Translations under genes and position numbers: made by a program
Notes under the pieces: model-generated
The model's input: the letters and a program-made list of their open reading frames with translations, nothing else
The model's database searches: none
Told to the model about the DNA's origin: nothing
Shown: in pieces, positions 1-9,958 of the stretch
Layout of the letters: every line of letters starts with the position of its first letter
Position numbering within the stretch: position 1 is the first letter of the stretch
Assembly (NCBI GenBank): GCA_027575765.1
Contig: JANBPT010000225.1
Span: 1 to 53,075 of the forward strand
Origin: Tieghemiomyces parasiticus
Lineage: Eukaryota > Kickxellomycota > Dimargaritomycetes > Dimargaritales > Dimargaritaceae
Direction: 5' to 3'
Length of the DNA: 53,075 bases

Positions 1-318
1 CCCCAGCAGCGACGCTCGCCCTAGCTCCCCCAGCAGCGACGCTCGCCCTAGCTCCCCCAGCAGCGACGCTCGCCCTAGCTCCCCCAGCAGCGACGCTCGC
101 CCTAGCTCCCCCAGCAGCGACGCTCGCCCTAGCTCCCCCAGCAGCGACGCTCGCCCTAGCTCCCCCAGCAGCGACGCTCGCCCTAGCTCCCCCAGCAGCG
201 ACGCTCGCCCTAGCTCCCCCAGCAGCGACGCTCGCCCTAGCTCCCCCAGCAGCGACGCTCGCCCTAGCTCCCCCAGCAGCGACGCTCGCCCTAACTCCCC
301 CAGCAGCGATGCTCGCCC
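1..318 (+). repeat. 27-bp minisatellite, about 12 copies
   Basis: The sequence repeats every 27 bases from the window edge to about 318. The copies are essentially identical until substitutions appear near 294 and 309 onward. It encodes the 9-residue unit P-S-S-D-A-R-P-S-S in the frame of the 2-1393 gene. Near-perfect identity implies recent expansion or homogenisation. The array may continue to the left of the window. Confidence 0.95.
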
Positions 319-1393
319 CAACGCTTCCACAAAGGGTGCCTCCAACCCCGGGACCAACGCTAACATGCCCGCTAAGGTCAACGAGACGGACAAAAACCGA
401 AGCCAGAAGCCCAGCTCCCAGCAGCCAATGCCCGGGATGAACATCGACATTGGGAAGAAACTCATGGATGTGCTGGGTGGTGCAACTCCGGCCAGCCCCA
501 CCCAGACGGGACCCGCTCTCTTCCCTGGAAACCAGGGTTCTATGCCCGTCAAGACCGAGGCCGGTCGCAACCAACCTGGTCGGAATCCCACCGACAGTCG
601 CCAGCCCCCCACCCCGCAGGGTCCTGCTAACACCTCTGGTAACTCGCCTAATGGTATGCCGACCGGAAGTGCTCCCACTGCCACCAAGGGTAAAGAGGCT
701 CATGCCCCGATGACCAACTCTGATTACGGTTTCGCGCTCCCTAGCGAGACCCCGTTCGGCACCAAGTTCCCTCAGCCTGAGTACAATGCTCCTTTCACCA
801 TGCCGTCCAAGGACGTCGACACCAAGGCCCCTCAGCCTGAGTACAATGCTCCCTCCCCCGTGCCGAAGAAGGAAAACGACACCAAAGCCCCCCAGCCCGA
901 GTACCGTGCTCCTTCCCCCATGCCCAACAAGGAAGTCGACACTGAAGCTCCCCAGCCTGAGTACGGTGCTGAATCTCCCAAGCCGAACAAGGAAGCCGAC
1001 ACCAAGGCCCCCCAGCCTGAGTACCGTGCTGAGTCCCCCATGCCGAACAATGAAGCTGACACTGAAGCTACTCAGCCTGAGTACCGCGCCGAATCTTCCA
1101 AGCCGAGCAAGGAAGCCGACACCAAGGCCCCCCAGCCTGAGTACCGTGCTGAGTCCCCCATGCCGAACAACGAAGCTGACACTGAAACTACTCAGCCTGA
1201 GTACCGCGCCGAATCTCCCAAGCCGAACAAGGAAGCCGACACCAAGGCCCCCCAGCCTGAGTACCGTGCTGAGTCCCCCATGCCGAACAATGAAGCTGAC
1301 ACTGAAGCTACTCAGCCTGAGTACCGCGCCGAATCTCCCAAGCCGTCTAAGGAAGCTGACGCCAATTCTCCTCAGGCCGAGTACTACGCCTAA
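2..1393 (+). CDS. Tandem-repeat Pro/Ser/Glu-rich protein, 5' end outside window
   Basis: The frame is open from base 2 to the TAA at 1391-1393 (463 residues in the window), so the first Met codon at 365 is probably internal and the gene starts upstream. Three parts are visible. Residues 1 to about 106 are about 12 copies of a 9-residue unit, P-S-S-D-A-R-P-S-S. A Pro/Gly/Asn/Thr-rich linker follows. The last ~207 residues are ten copies of a 20-residue unit with the core Q-P-E-Y-R-A-E-S-P, ending in Tyr-Tyr-Ala and stop. No catalytic domain or membrane segment is visible, and all of it should be disordered. It could be a cell-surface or secreted repeat protein, but the signal-peptide region is not in the window. 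I do not recognise a family. The ORF is convincing because the repeats keep frame despite base differences. Confidence 0.7.
   Translation, partial: PSSDARPSSPSSDARPSSPSSDARPSSPSSDARPSSPSSDARPSSPSSDARPSSPSSDARPSSPSSDARPSSPSSDARPSSPSSDARPSSPSSDARPNSPSSDARPNASTKGASNPGTNANMPAKVNETDKNRSQKPSSQQPMPGMNIDIGKKLMDVLGGATPASPTQTGPALFPGNQGSMPVKTEAGRNQPGRNPTDSRQPPTPQGPANTSGNSPNGMPTGSAPTATKGKEAHAPMTNSDYGFALPSETPFGTKFPQPEYNAPFTMPSKDVDTKAPQPEYNAPSPVPKKENDTKAPQPEYRAPSPMPNKEVDTEAPQPEYGAESPKPNKEADTKAPQPEYRAESPMPNNEADTEATQPEYRAESSKPSKEADTKAPQPEYRAESPMPNNEADTETTQPEYRAESPKPNKEADTKAPQPEYRAESPMPNNEADTEATQPEYRAESPKPSKEADANSPQAEYYA
770..1390 (+). repeat. 60-bp coding tandem repeat, ten copies, with a 120-bp higher order
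   Basis: Units start at about 770, 830, 890 and every 60 bases to 1310, with a partial unit at 1370. From about 950 two unit types alternate: one has K-P-N-K-E-A-D-T-K, the other M-P-N-N-E-A-D-T-E. That gives a 120-base higher-order period. The first three units are the most diverged, so the array seems to have grown from its 3' part by duplication of unit pairs. Confidence 0.93.
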
Positions 1394-2005
1394 GCGGATC
1401 AGCAGATCATGTTAGAAATCGAAAGAAGCATAATTATTAGTCCATCAGCCATACACTCCCCGTAATACATTCATACCTGCAGCCACAGCACATTTTAGAT
1501 CTGGTCATTGTCTTTATAAACCACGAAATTGTTATCGAATGCCAATAATAACGTATATTGCAAAAGACTAAACTCAGTTTCGGGGGTGTTGAAGGCTGCT
1601 GATAGCATTAAGACTTAGTCGTACAGCGGAATTCTCCTGTACGACTTTGACCCGAAAGCTGTCAGCGGTACCACCAACGCCAATTCTTCTTATGCTGGGA
1701 GGGGGGGGGGAGAAGCGTACGGCCGAAGGGGCTTGCACCCATTTAAAAGGAAGGGGGGAGGCGGAATCGCGAATACCTACGTCCGTTCCCTTCCATTTTT
1801 ATTGATCTTCTGTTTCTTGAAAATCGAGATCATGCCACCCGTTTGCCTTTATAGTCGCCATCTTCGGAAAAAAATGTAACCCACAACACGCTTATTCACT
1901 GTCTCCAGATTATCGTAAGTTAGTGGGCTGGATCAAAGTATTATAGCAATTAAATTAAATTCATCTTTTTTTACAATTAACTCCGTCTCATTGAGAACAT
2001 CGATG
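1394..2005. other. Intergenic, AT-rich, with a hairpin and a G run
   Basis: This separates the ends of the convergent repeat-protein gene (+) and phosphate exporter gene (-). It holds a 10-bp perfect inverted repeat (1617-1646) and a G run at 701-710 of the second kilobase (1701-1710). TTTATT at 1798-1803 could be the minus-strand AATAAA of the exporter transcript. I see no gene. Confidence 0.6.
1617..1646. repeat. Perfect 10-bp inverted repeat with 10-base loop
   Basis: AGTCGTACAG at 1617-1626 is exactly complementary to CTGTACGACT at 1637-1646. Flanking bases extend the pattern at a distance: TTTCGGG (1578-1584) is complementary to CCCGAAA (1651-1657), and a GCTGATAGC/GCTGTCAGC pair shows one mismatch. 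It lies about 220 bases after the stop of the repeat-protein gene. Confidence 0.6.
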
Positions 2006-5000
2006 TTAGTAGTAATCCTTCTCCGGTACCACGACTACCACGCTGGTTGGACGGCGTGGCGGTGACATGGGCATCTCCTCAGCGCGCCAATTGGGGCGCT
2101 CGCCCACTCTCGTCTCGACGGTCTCAGCGATCGATCGGCTGTCGGGAATCTCCTTTTCATTGTCCGTCAGATCGACAGCGTGTGGCGTCGGCGGGGTAGG
2201 TGGTAGAATGCCAAAAGCAGCGAAATTATCATCGGCACCGCTGTCTTGGCTATTCAGACCCACATTTTCACTGCCGCCACCACGTGGTAAGGTATCGTAC
2301 GGTAGTGGGACGTCCTTGGTAGCCCGGAAGGCGCCACAGTTGTTGACATGCTCATTCTCCATGCGGTAAATGTTCCACTGGAAACGGCGGAAGGCGTCGA
2401 TGAAGGCCGCCCCGAAGGCAATTACCTCGTAATGGTTGCGGTCCTTAAGGAAGACCGTACTGCCCGTTAGCGACGACATCCAACCGAACCGGATGACGAA
2501 GTTGCTGATAATAGCAAACCAGTAGGTCTGGGAGGAGAGAGGAGGAGGGCAGTGGGTAACAGTAGGGCCGATGGTTAGGTTAGAAAGTGATATTGGACCA
2601 GCGCGCGGCAAGTTCGAATTAGACCTTGTAATAGGCTGTCTTACAAGTGGCCCCGTTGGATACAATGAAACGCAGCACTCCCCTAAGCTCGTATGGTCAC
2701 TTACCCAAGTCCAGGAATACTTGCGCTCCCGACGGAGCACTGGCCGCCCGTTGACCATTTCGAACATGCTCCAGTCCATGAGAATATCCCAAGAGTAAGA
2801 CACAAGGGTGGAGGCCACGGCGAAGAAGAGCCATATGATCTTGTTGGTGCGAGATGGGTAGATACGGTAGTTGGCGGCTAGCCAATGTACGAGGACGGAC
2901 AGTGCGTATTTGAAGGCGTTGGTGAAGTTCCGTGGACGGCGATGGGATTCTAGGATCCCCCGGCGCATGCACTGCATAAAGCGCCACAGTGAGGGGATCA
3001 TGGCGAGACCCGGGTAGAGCCACGTATGGGAGATGTGGCATGACTCGGACATGTTCTTCCACTTGTGGGTATAGGCGCACCCAGCCATGTGTAACCCGGT
3101 GATGAAGTAAGTCAGACTAGTTAGCTGGTCAGCAAGCATGAAGTCCTTAAACTTGACCTTGAGCAGCGGGGTTACCATGACGCGTTTGACGTTATTGAGA
3201 AACCACATGCGGGCCGAGAAGTGGAAGACTTTGAGCGGGAATATAAAGAGCGCCAGCATGCAGAGGATGAGGATCCCCGGGTAGGTGGAGCTCCGGATCG
3301 TCAGATAGAACGGGTTAGTCACGGTCAGGCACACAAATAGCGTCGTGAGAAAAAAGAGAAAGAGCGGGATCTCCATGAATTGCACGTTGCTCAGGTTGTC
3401 CCGCGGATCGAACTCGTAAATGAACTTGTAATTGATACGATTGCGCCCCCAAATGTAAATGTTGAGGCCGAAGAGGATGAGCATAGCGTTCATCAAGTAG
3501 ATACCCCCGAAGATTTTGAGGGCATATGATAGGTAGGGAACGTCAAGCCAGGTTTTGGGGGATTGCACTGTGTGGGAGGGGGGGGAAGAGTAGATGGGGT
3601 AGTGTAGTGGAGAAGTGTTAGGGTGCATGCTGGGCATTTGTATATTCGAGTTGGGAGGTGTGTGGAGGCTAGGCCAACCAGCGGAGTCAAAATCAAGGGA
3701 AGTCCTAAACAGGTGGATGGGATATGGCACTTACCCAGTAAAGGGGGAGCGCCTCTGGGGATTAGCCCATTTTCTCTGCCATTATCTCCGCCCTCTCATC
3801 CACGATCTATTGCTAGTCAGAAGTAATACTGGAATCCGTCCTAGTGTAAAGAAAAGGCCACTTACTTATCCAAATCAGGTATATGATCATAGGGAAGGTC
3901 ATGCCACCGAAGATACCGCAGCGCAGAGCCGAACCGTGGAATGTCTACCGTCAGAAGAGCGTAGCGAGTAAGGGGTGGGAAACAGAACGGGAAGGCAAAC
4001 GGGTTAGACGCTGATCTGTGTACCACTGACGCCACTATCGGCCGGGTCAACGGTGATTCTAAAGCCGTGCTGAGCCAGGGGAGGGGTTACTTACGTCGAA
4101 GCGATGATCGCTGATGCGCAACTTCTTGATACCCCGACTGCGCGAACCACCGCTGAAGTGTTTGATGTAGAGATTCTATACGGCAGAAGGTAGATTGGAA
4201 GTCCGGATTAACATGGTATGGGTTAGTGACCGATGGGTAGCCATGTCACCGCCTTTTAAAGTCGATCACCTTGGGCCATTAGGCGCTCCTATGTGGCTTA
4301 GTCATGGGCCACTTACCTCAGTCTCCTTGAGCAAGTTGTCGATCGTGGTCGACTTGACGAACTGATGGTTCTCGACACCGAATGAGTAGAACTCCAGCCC
4401 ATCATGCCAGGACCCAATAGTCTCGTACTTGTTAAGGATTTTAACGAATCCGTTGTAGTTGAGAATCTGGTAATTCTTGGCCAGTTCTGCACCGCGATAA
4501 AGCTCCAGGAGAGCCTTCTTCAATTTGGACTTAGATGCCCGGTACTTGAAGTTGAGCGGTTGATCGGGACCCGCGCTACCTGGCGCGTCGTAACCAGCCG
4601 AACCCTGGTTCGTCTGCCAGCTCACGTGGCGTCGGTTACCACCGTCGCCTCTCGGGGCATTGGAGGAACCGTCATTGGAACCGCCTGGGATCAGGTTGGT
4701 GAAGAAACTCTTTAGGGGTTGGGTAACATCCGGCCGCAGCGAGGACCGGCGGTTGAGGTTCTTACGAACCATTTCGTGGTGCTTACACTGCTCCTGTAGG
4801 GTGCACAGGCGCGTTTGAAGCCGGATCTCGAGCTCTGGATTAAGGTAGGAAGAGAGGGGGACGGTTTATATATAATAACGATTGTTAGCGCCACCGTCGT
4901 GAACCCGTATTACTCCGACCAATCATCATGTTGTGAAAGCATCAGTAGAGAGGAGTGGCCGCAGGGAAAGCGGACAGTCGTATTACTTACCGTGGTAAAA

Positions 5001-5723
5001 GTCGCCCACCTTATTGAGCTCATTCCCAAACAGAGTAAAGAACGTCCGTTCCTCGAGCGGTAGTCGGTTCTGCTCCATTTGAATGAAGACTGGGTCCATC
5101 GGGCCGTTGACGTCGTAGTCTTCCAGTCGAATATCCGGAATGGAGGTCGGGAGCAGTCGACGGGCGGCGAATGGTGGCGGTGAGGCATCTGGCGAGTCGG
5201 TAGGAAAGTACGGCGATCTGATACCGTCCGGCCCACTCGGACCCTCTGCCGAGGGTGGGACGGCCAGTGACTCCCCGTGCTGTAAAGACGGCCGGGCCTG
5301 GATTTGCTCTTCCCCGTCCTGACTCTCGTCGCCGCTACTGCTCTCGGCGCGGGAATTCCGGCGCCGGGCGGAGAGACGGCGTTCACGGCGACGGCCCTCC
5401 GGGGCGCTCAAGGAATGGCAGATAGAGGCTCGGTTCTGGTTCTTCTGGCCACCGCGCAGGTTATGGCCGGCCGGAATTACTTGGGGCATATCCCCCGACG
5501 ACGATGTCATGCTTGTTACGGATACGTTCTTGCCGTTCTTCCCCTTGGCATTGGCCCGTTTACGGAGGTTGGTCTTGCCGGTGAACGACTGGAAAGTGAG
5601 GGACAGGGCGCTGACGTGCGTGCGCGGGATTTGCGATAAAGTTTTGCGAAGCGCTTCATAGTTGATGTACATCTTTTGCCACTCCGGTACGGCCTCGGCG
5701 GCCAAGTAATCGGCAAAGCGCAT
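2006..5723 (-). CDS. SYG1: SPX-EXS phosphate exporter, XPR1/SYG1 family
   Basis: Six exons (complement): 4991-5723, 4317-4834, 4095-4175, 3866-3944, 2705-3567, 2006-2527; all phases join and give 931 residues (yeast Syg1 is 902). The SPX domain comes first. It opens with M-R-F-A-D-Y-L and P-E-W-Q-K-M-Y-I-N-Y, has a long disordered insert, and closes with the F-V-K-I-L-N-K helix near residue 376. Exons 4-6 hold the membrane-spanning EXS part, including W-R-F-M-Q-C-M-R-R and several hydrophobic segments. The family exports phosphate across plasma or endomembranes and is gated by inositol pyrophosphates binding SPX. Residue 26 is Arg where Lys is usual, and two lysines of the SPX pocket are Asn379 and Thr383. 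The intron at 2528-2704 is 177 bases with no in-frame stop. Confidence 0.92.
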
Positions 5724-8700
5724 GATGAAAGTCTAAACGAGAGGCTGATGAAGCGGTCTAGAGTAAGAGAAGGTTATCAGGGTTCTAATGCGACAGAGTG
5801 AGAGAAAGTATTTTACTACAGAAGTAGGGGGGATGTGAGTAAATCTAGAGTGCGGGATGGCGTGTACCACAGACCTTCAAGACACTGCAGTGAAACTATA
5901 GAGGGAGATGGTGATTTTTTTGGCGGTCAAGGGTAGGAGAGTAGGTGCATTGGTGTGATAGCTACCGAGTCGCCCGCAGGTACAGCTTTATATACACGGA
6001 CCGGACTAGGTTAGATAGTGTCATTATAGGTCAGAGGGGACCTGGAGCTAGGGTGGATAGGGGAGAACGCCACGCAGTAATGGACAGCAGTAATAGTCAG
6101 GCCGACGAGCGACAGCGGATGGCCAGCCACGGTCGGACGGGTGCTACGGCTAGCACCGAGCCGACAGCGCCATGGAGAGTACAGATGGCAGCCTCGATAC
6201 GACGCTCGAAGGACAGAGACGTGGTCACAGCCACACACAAGGACGGCCGAATAGCCACAACTCTCCTGTCCGAATAGTCAACACGTGGCTTTGGTTGTGT
6301 TGCACGCGGTGGAAGGTGGCGCCCTTACGAGCAGTAGCAGACTGTGATCTTCTTAGCTAGAAAACGCCCGGCGCCAAGACTTTTAATAAAGTAATTGGTG
6401 TAAGGGCGCTAGAGCGCAGTAGAGACCAGGGACGGACATCACGGTCCGTGTTGAAGGTGTAAGGAGAGGTGAAACGAAAAAGAAAAGGAAAGGAGGGAAA
6501 GCGCCACAGTTGGGTCTGTGTACCGCGAACGGTGCCACCAGGCTCACCATACGGCTCTCGCACCGTCACCGTCACCCGGTCTCCTTTTTGTGGACAAGTG
6601 GCGGTACTTCGGCCAGTCACGTAGTACACTGCCTCACCCTCTCTCTTTCTCTCTCTCTCTCCTCTCTTTATCTCTCCCACTGCCCTGAAATGCCCTTACC
6701 ACCTTGCGTTCGTTCCCATCCTGAGCAGGGTTCAAAGTACTTAAAAGTAGTAACACCGCACACCAGCCAAAGGGATAGATCCCGCCGTGGAAACAGGAGC
6801 TTCAAGTAGGGCAGGTGCGAGAAAGGAAAATCAATTAGGTTCAAGGTGCGATCTGGAGAAAACCTAACAAACCATGTAAAACGAAAGACGGGGAAGGGGA
6901 GCTGGCGGTCTGTGGCGGCTAGCTACGCGGAGTGCGAAAGGGCGCGTTGGCCATAAAGATAATAAGTCAAAAATATCGATTCTAATAAAAGGTCAGATTT
7001 AGAACTATCGATATCCGTATTCAATGAGTTTACATCCAGCCTTGTTGCCCACTTAAGCCAAGGGATGCGCCCTACATTGGGCGCGTTGTGCTCGCTGAGA
7101 CCCTCTTCCCGTCATATTGACGCCTTTGGAACTGGTGCACCCCGACAGGCACAGCCGGCGAGATTAGCTTACGCTAGCTGGGTGTTGATCAGCACGACAG
7201 GGCCGATTGTGCGGTACCAATAACAAAGACATTGCCAAAATGAAGCGCCAATGATATAAAGAAAAGGGGGACATTTAGGTCTGAGGCAGGTTTAGTCGGC
7301 CAGAGAGGCGATCCAATACTAATCAAAGGGGGGGGTGGTTAGTCCGCAGCAGATGTGATGTGTAGGTAGCAACTAATTCGCATTACAAATACGACACCAG
7401 TCGACGGCCCATCCTTTGAATCCGCCAGGTTTGATAACAAATGTCAAAGAAAAAGTGAGTTGGCCGATGGAAGCTATCGGTAGTTCGGTAACGATAAGGG
7501 GTGGGTGACCCACGATAGGGCCTGACGTTCCGCTCAACAGGCATCATTACACATCTAGCCTCCCTCGCCAGTTTATTCTATCTGAGTGAACCGGTCTGTC
7601 CTTGACACCGAATGGCCAACCGCGGGCCGTGTGCGACGTATATTTAGTCGGCTAGACCGCAGCGTCCTCGATGGCTGTGACTGCACCCCCATCACTTGGC
7701 GGGCAGCTAGGGGTCGATAGCCTAAACGACCTGCGTATCCAGCGCCGTATCTCGGAGTTCTCACTGGGTAATTAGGGCTGTCTATGAGATTTCGTGGTTG
7801 GATTCTGCACCGCGCGGAGCTTCATGTGAGCACCCCGGGCGCCCAATACAGACAACACCGCGCCCACCATTACAGGCACGGGACGGGTGCAAGGTAGGCG
7901 ATCGTGTAATGAGTGAGGCTACCCAGGTAGGTACACGAGTACAAGCCGGAAGGTAAAGCCTCCGTTGCCAAGTGCATCAAATTGGCACCGACCAGTTCAG
8001 GGACTCGCATGGAGAGAGCGAGGCCGTATTTATTTATCCGATTTCGAATAAAAGGAGGCGACCAATACCGATTAGCGGCTGAGTTGCTGGGTAGGTTTCG
8101 CACTAGTGGAAGCGACACCAACGAGCCTTTCTGCCTTAGCGCAAGTTCCGAGTCCTGCTGCCATTTCATAGCTTTTATATATGATTGGTAGGCCGAAAAG
8201 CCTGACGCCACTCTTTGGCACGGTAGTCTCGAAAAGGCACTGTGGGCTATTATCTGGGGGTTTGCTGAGCGCCAGGGTCGCCAGCCGCGATTCACAAGCG
8301 GAGAAATCGGGAAAAGGGAGATGTCGCGGCATAGGGATCCGCTGTCGTTTATGAAGCCAAAAGACAAGCTGTTTACTCCCCGGAAGCCGTACACAGAATC
8401 GACCTGTCGAAAGGGGCCGCAATGAAAAGTGGGGCCGTGGCCTCGACAACCGAGTAAGATTTGCGACTTGCCATATTGGGCTACATCTTTCGGTCGACTT
8501 GGAATAAGCTATCAACGCTATGTAATGGGATGGGCTACCCGAATACGCGGAGGGACAACGCCAACCAAGGTAATACCTGGTAAAGCGCGCGATCCTAAGC
8601 CCGGCAAGTCCAACCAATAGCGCCCCTACCCTGTCGAAATTCATTCCCGCGAAGCCACGTCGTGAAAGAGGACAGGTGGGGTTCGAGGTCAAGTCTGCCC

Positions 8701-9958
8701 ACGACGCCGCGGCTTCGGCATCGTTTCTTCCGTCACGGCCGACGCCCATGCACGCGGATGGCCTAACCCTTACATCCCCTGTGAACCCCGCACCGCTCGC
8801 ACTTGTTCTGTCCTTCCCTGTCACGCTTCTCGGACCCACCCACACACTTTCAACTCAAGCGGAGGGGTCTTTGTTCGGTTCGTTTTTGAATGTCCCGTAA
8901 GGCTCTTTGTTGGATCCCCCCTATCCACCTTGTCTGACCCTTCTCCCCACACGCACCGCTCTTCACGGAGAACCGGGCAAGGGGCTAGTGGGATCCTGGC
9001 CACCCCCCACTGCCCGCCAATCATTCTATGGACCCCGCCTATCTGGCCGTCCACCACGCAACATCTCTACCTCCCCTCTCTTCCTTGCCCTTACTCTTTG
9101 TTGGGTCGACCCTATCCAACGGCAGAACAAACCGCAACGCCGATCTCGCTCTAAATGAGTTCGATGTGCCCCAAAGGCTTAGGGGTCGTTGTTAGGCCTT
9201 GCTTAGTGACCCCTTCGGCCTATGAGAAACGAAGGGAAGAGGTGACGAACGTCTTGGTCGGGGCCATAGAGTGGGAGAGAGGAGAGAGAAGGGGAGCCTG
9301 TCCACGGATATTGCGATAGCTGCGCGGTACTGCCGAATAAAAAAGGCGACGGCCTTTGTTCAGAGTCGCTTCACTTCCATCTCTCTCTCCTCATCCTTCT
9401 CTATCCCACTGCATTCGGGCCCTACATTATCCACCATGTCAATTCGACGGTTAGGCCATGAAGTATATATTCCAGACAGGCCGCTAGAATCCACTACACC
9501 CGTTCACCATTTCGACCCTGCATCCCATCGCCTCTCCGTTGCCCCGGTGTACCTCCGCGCTTGCCTTGCATATTTCTCCTCGGTTTTGGTTGTGCTCTCG
9601 TCCTAGCCTACATATCCATTCACTGGTCAACCACACATGCCACACTGCAATCGATATCTTCTCCACTCTCCAGTATTCTCACTCTAAACCTGCTACAACA
9701 CACTGATTCATCTCATCACACTTGTTCAACCGCCTGCGGCTCTACCCCCCTTCCTCATTGTTTATTGGCATCTATCTAACCGCACGGTCCTCCACGGGAT
9801 ATATATTTTTTCCGACCGCATCTTCCGACTACCTATCCGCTGTATCTCCGTAAATCCTACAGGGACTGCTCATCCTTTCACTTTACACTCCACCGTCTCC
9901 GCTGTTTGGGCGGCCCACCTAGCACCAGGCCACTCTACCATTTCAACACTCCGCCACC
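5724..9958. other. Gene-poor 4.2 kb interval between divergent genes
   Basis: This lies between the start of the phosphate exporter (-) and the start of the SPRY adaptor (+). The outer parts are probably promoters and 5' leaders; 9350-9950 is pyrimidine-rich with short upstream ORFs. The middle has only scattered ORFs without recognisable domains. The longest is 257 residues on the minus strand at 8072-8845, and its composition looks random. I found no convincing tRNA, 5S rRNA or transposon ends by eye. Confidence 0.55.
6638..6676 (+). repeat. CT-rich simple repeat
   Basis: An almost pure CT tract (ctctctttctctctctctct and similar) with no coding potential, lying between two divergent genes. 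Confidence 0.85.

Noticed and set aside
7490..7540. gggtgggtgaccc resembling the end of a 5S rRNA
   Set aside because: The flanking 5S rRNA sequence is absent; only this short palindromic match is present.
8072..8845. 257-residue minus-strand ORF in the gene-poor interval
   Set aside because: No recognisable motif, composition like translated noncoding DNA, overlaps another unrelated ORF, and no good start context or splice partners.
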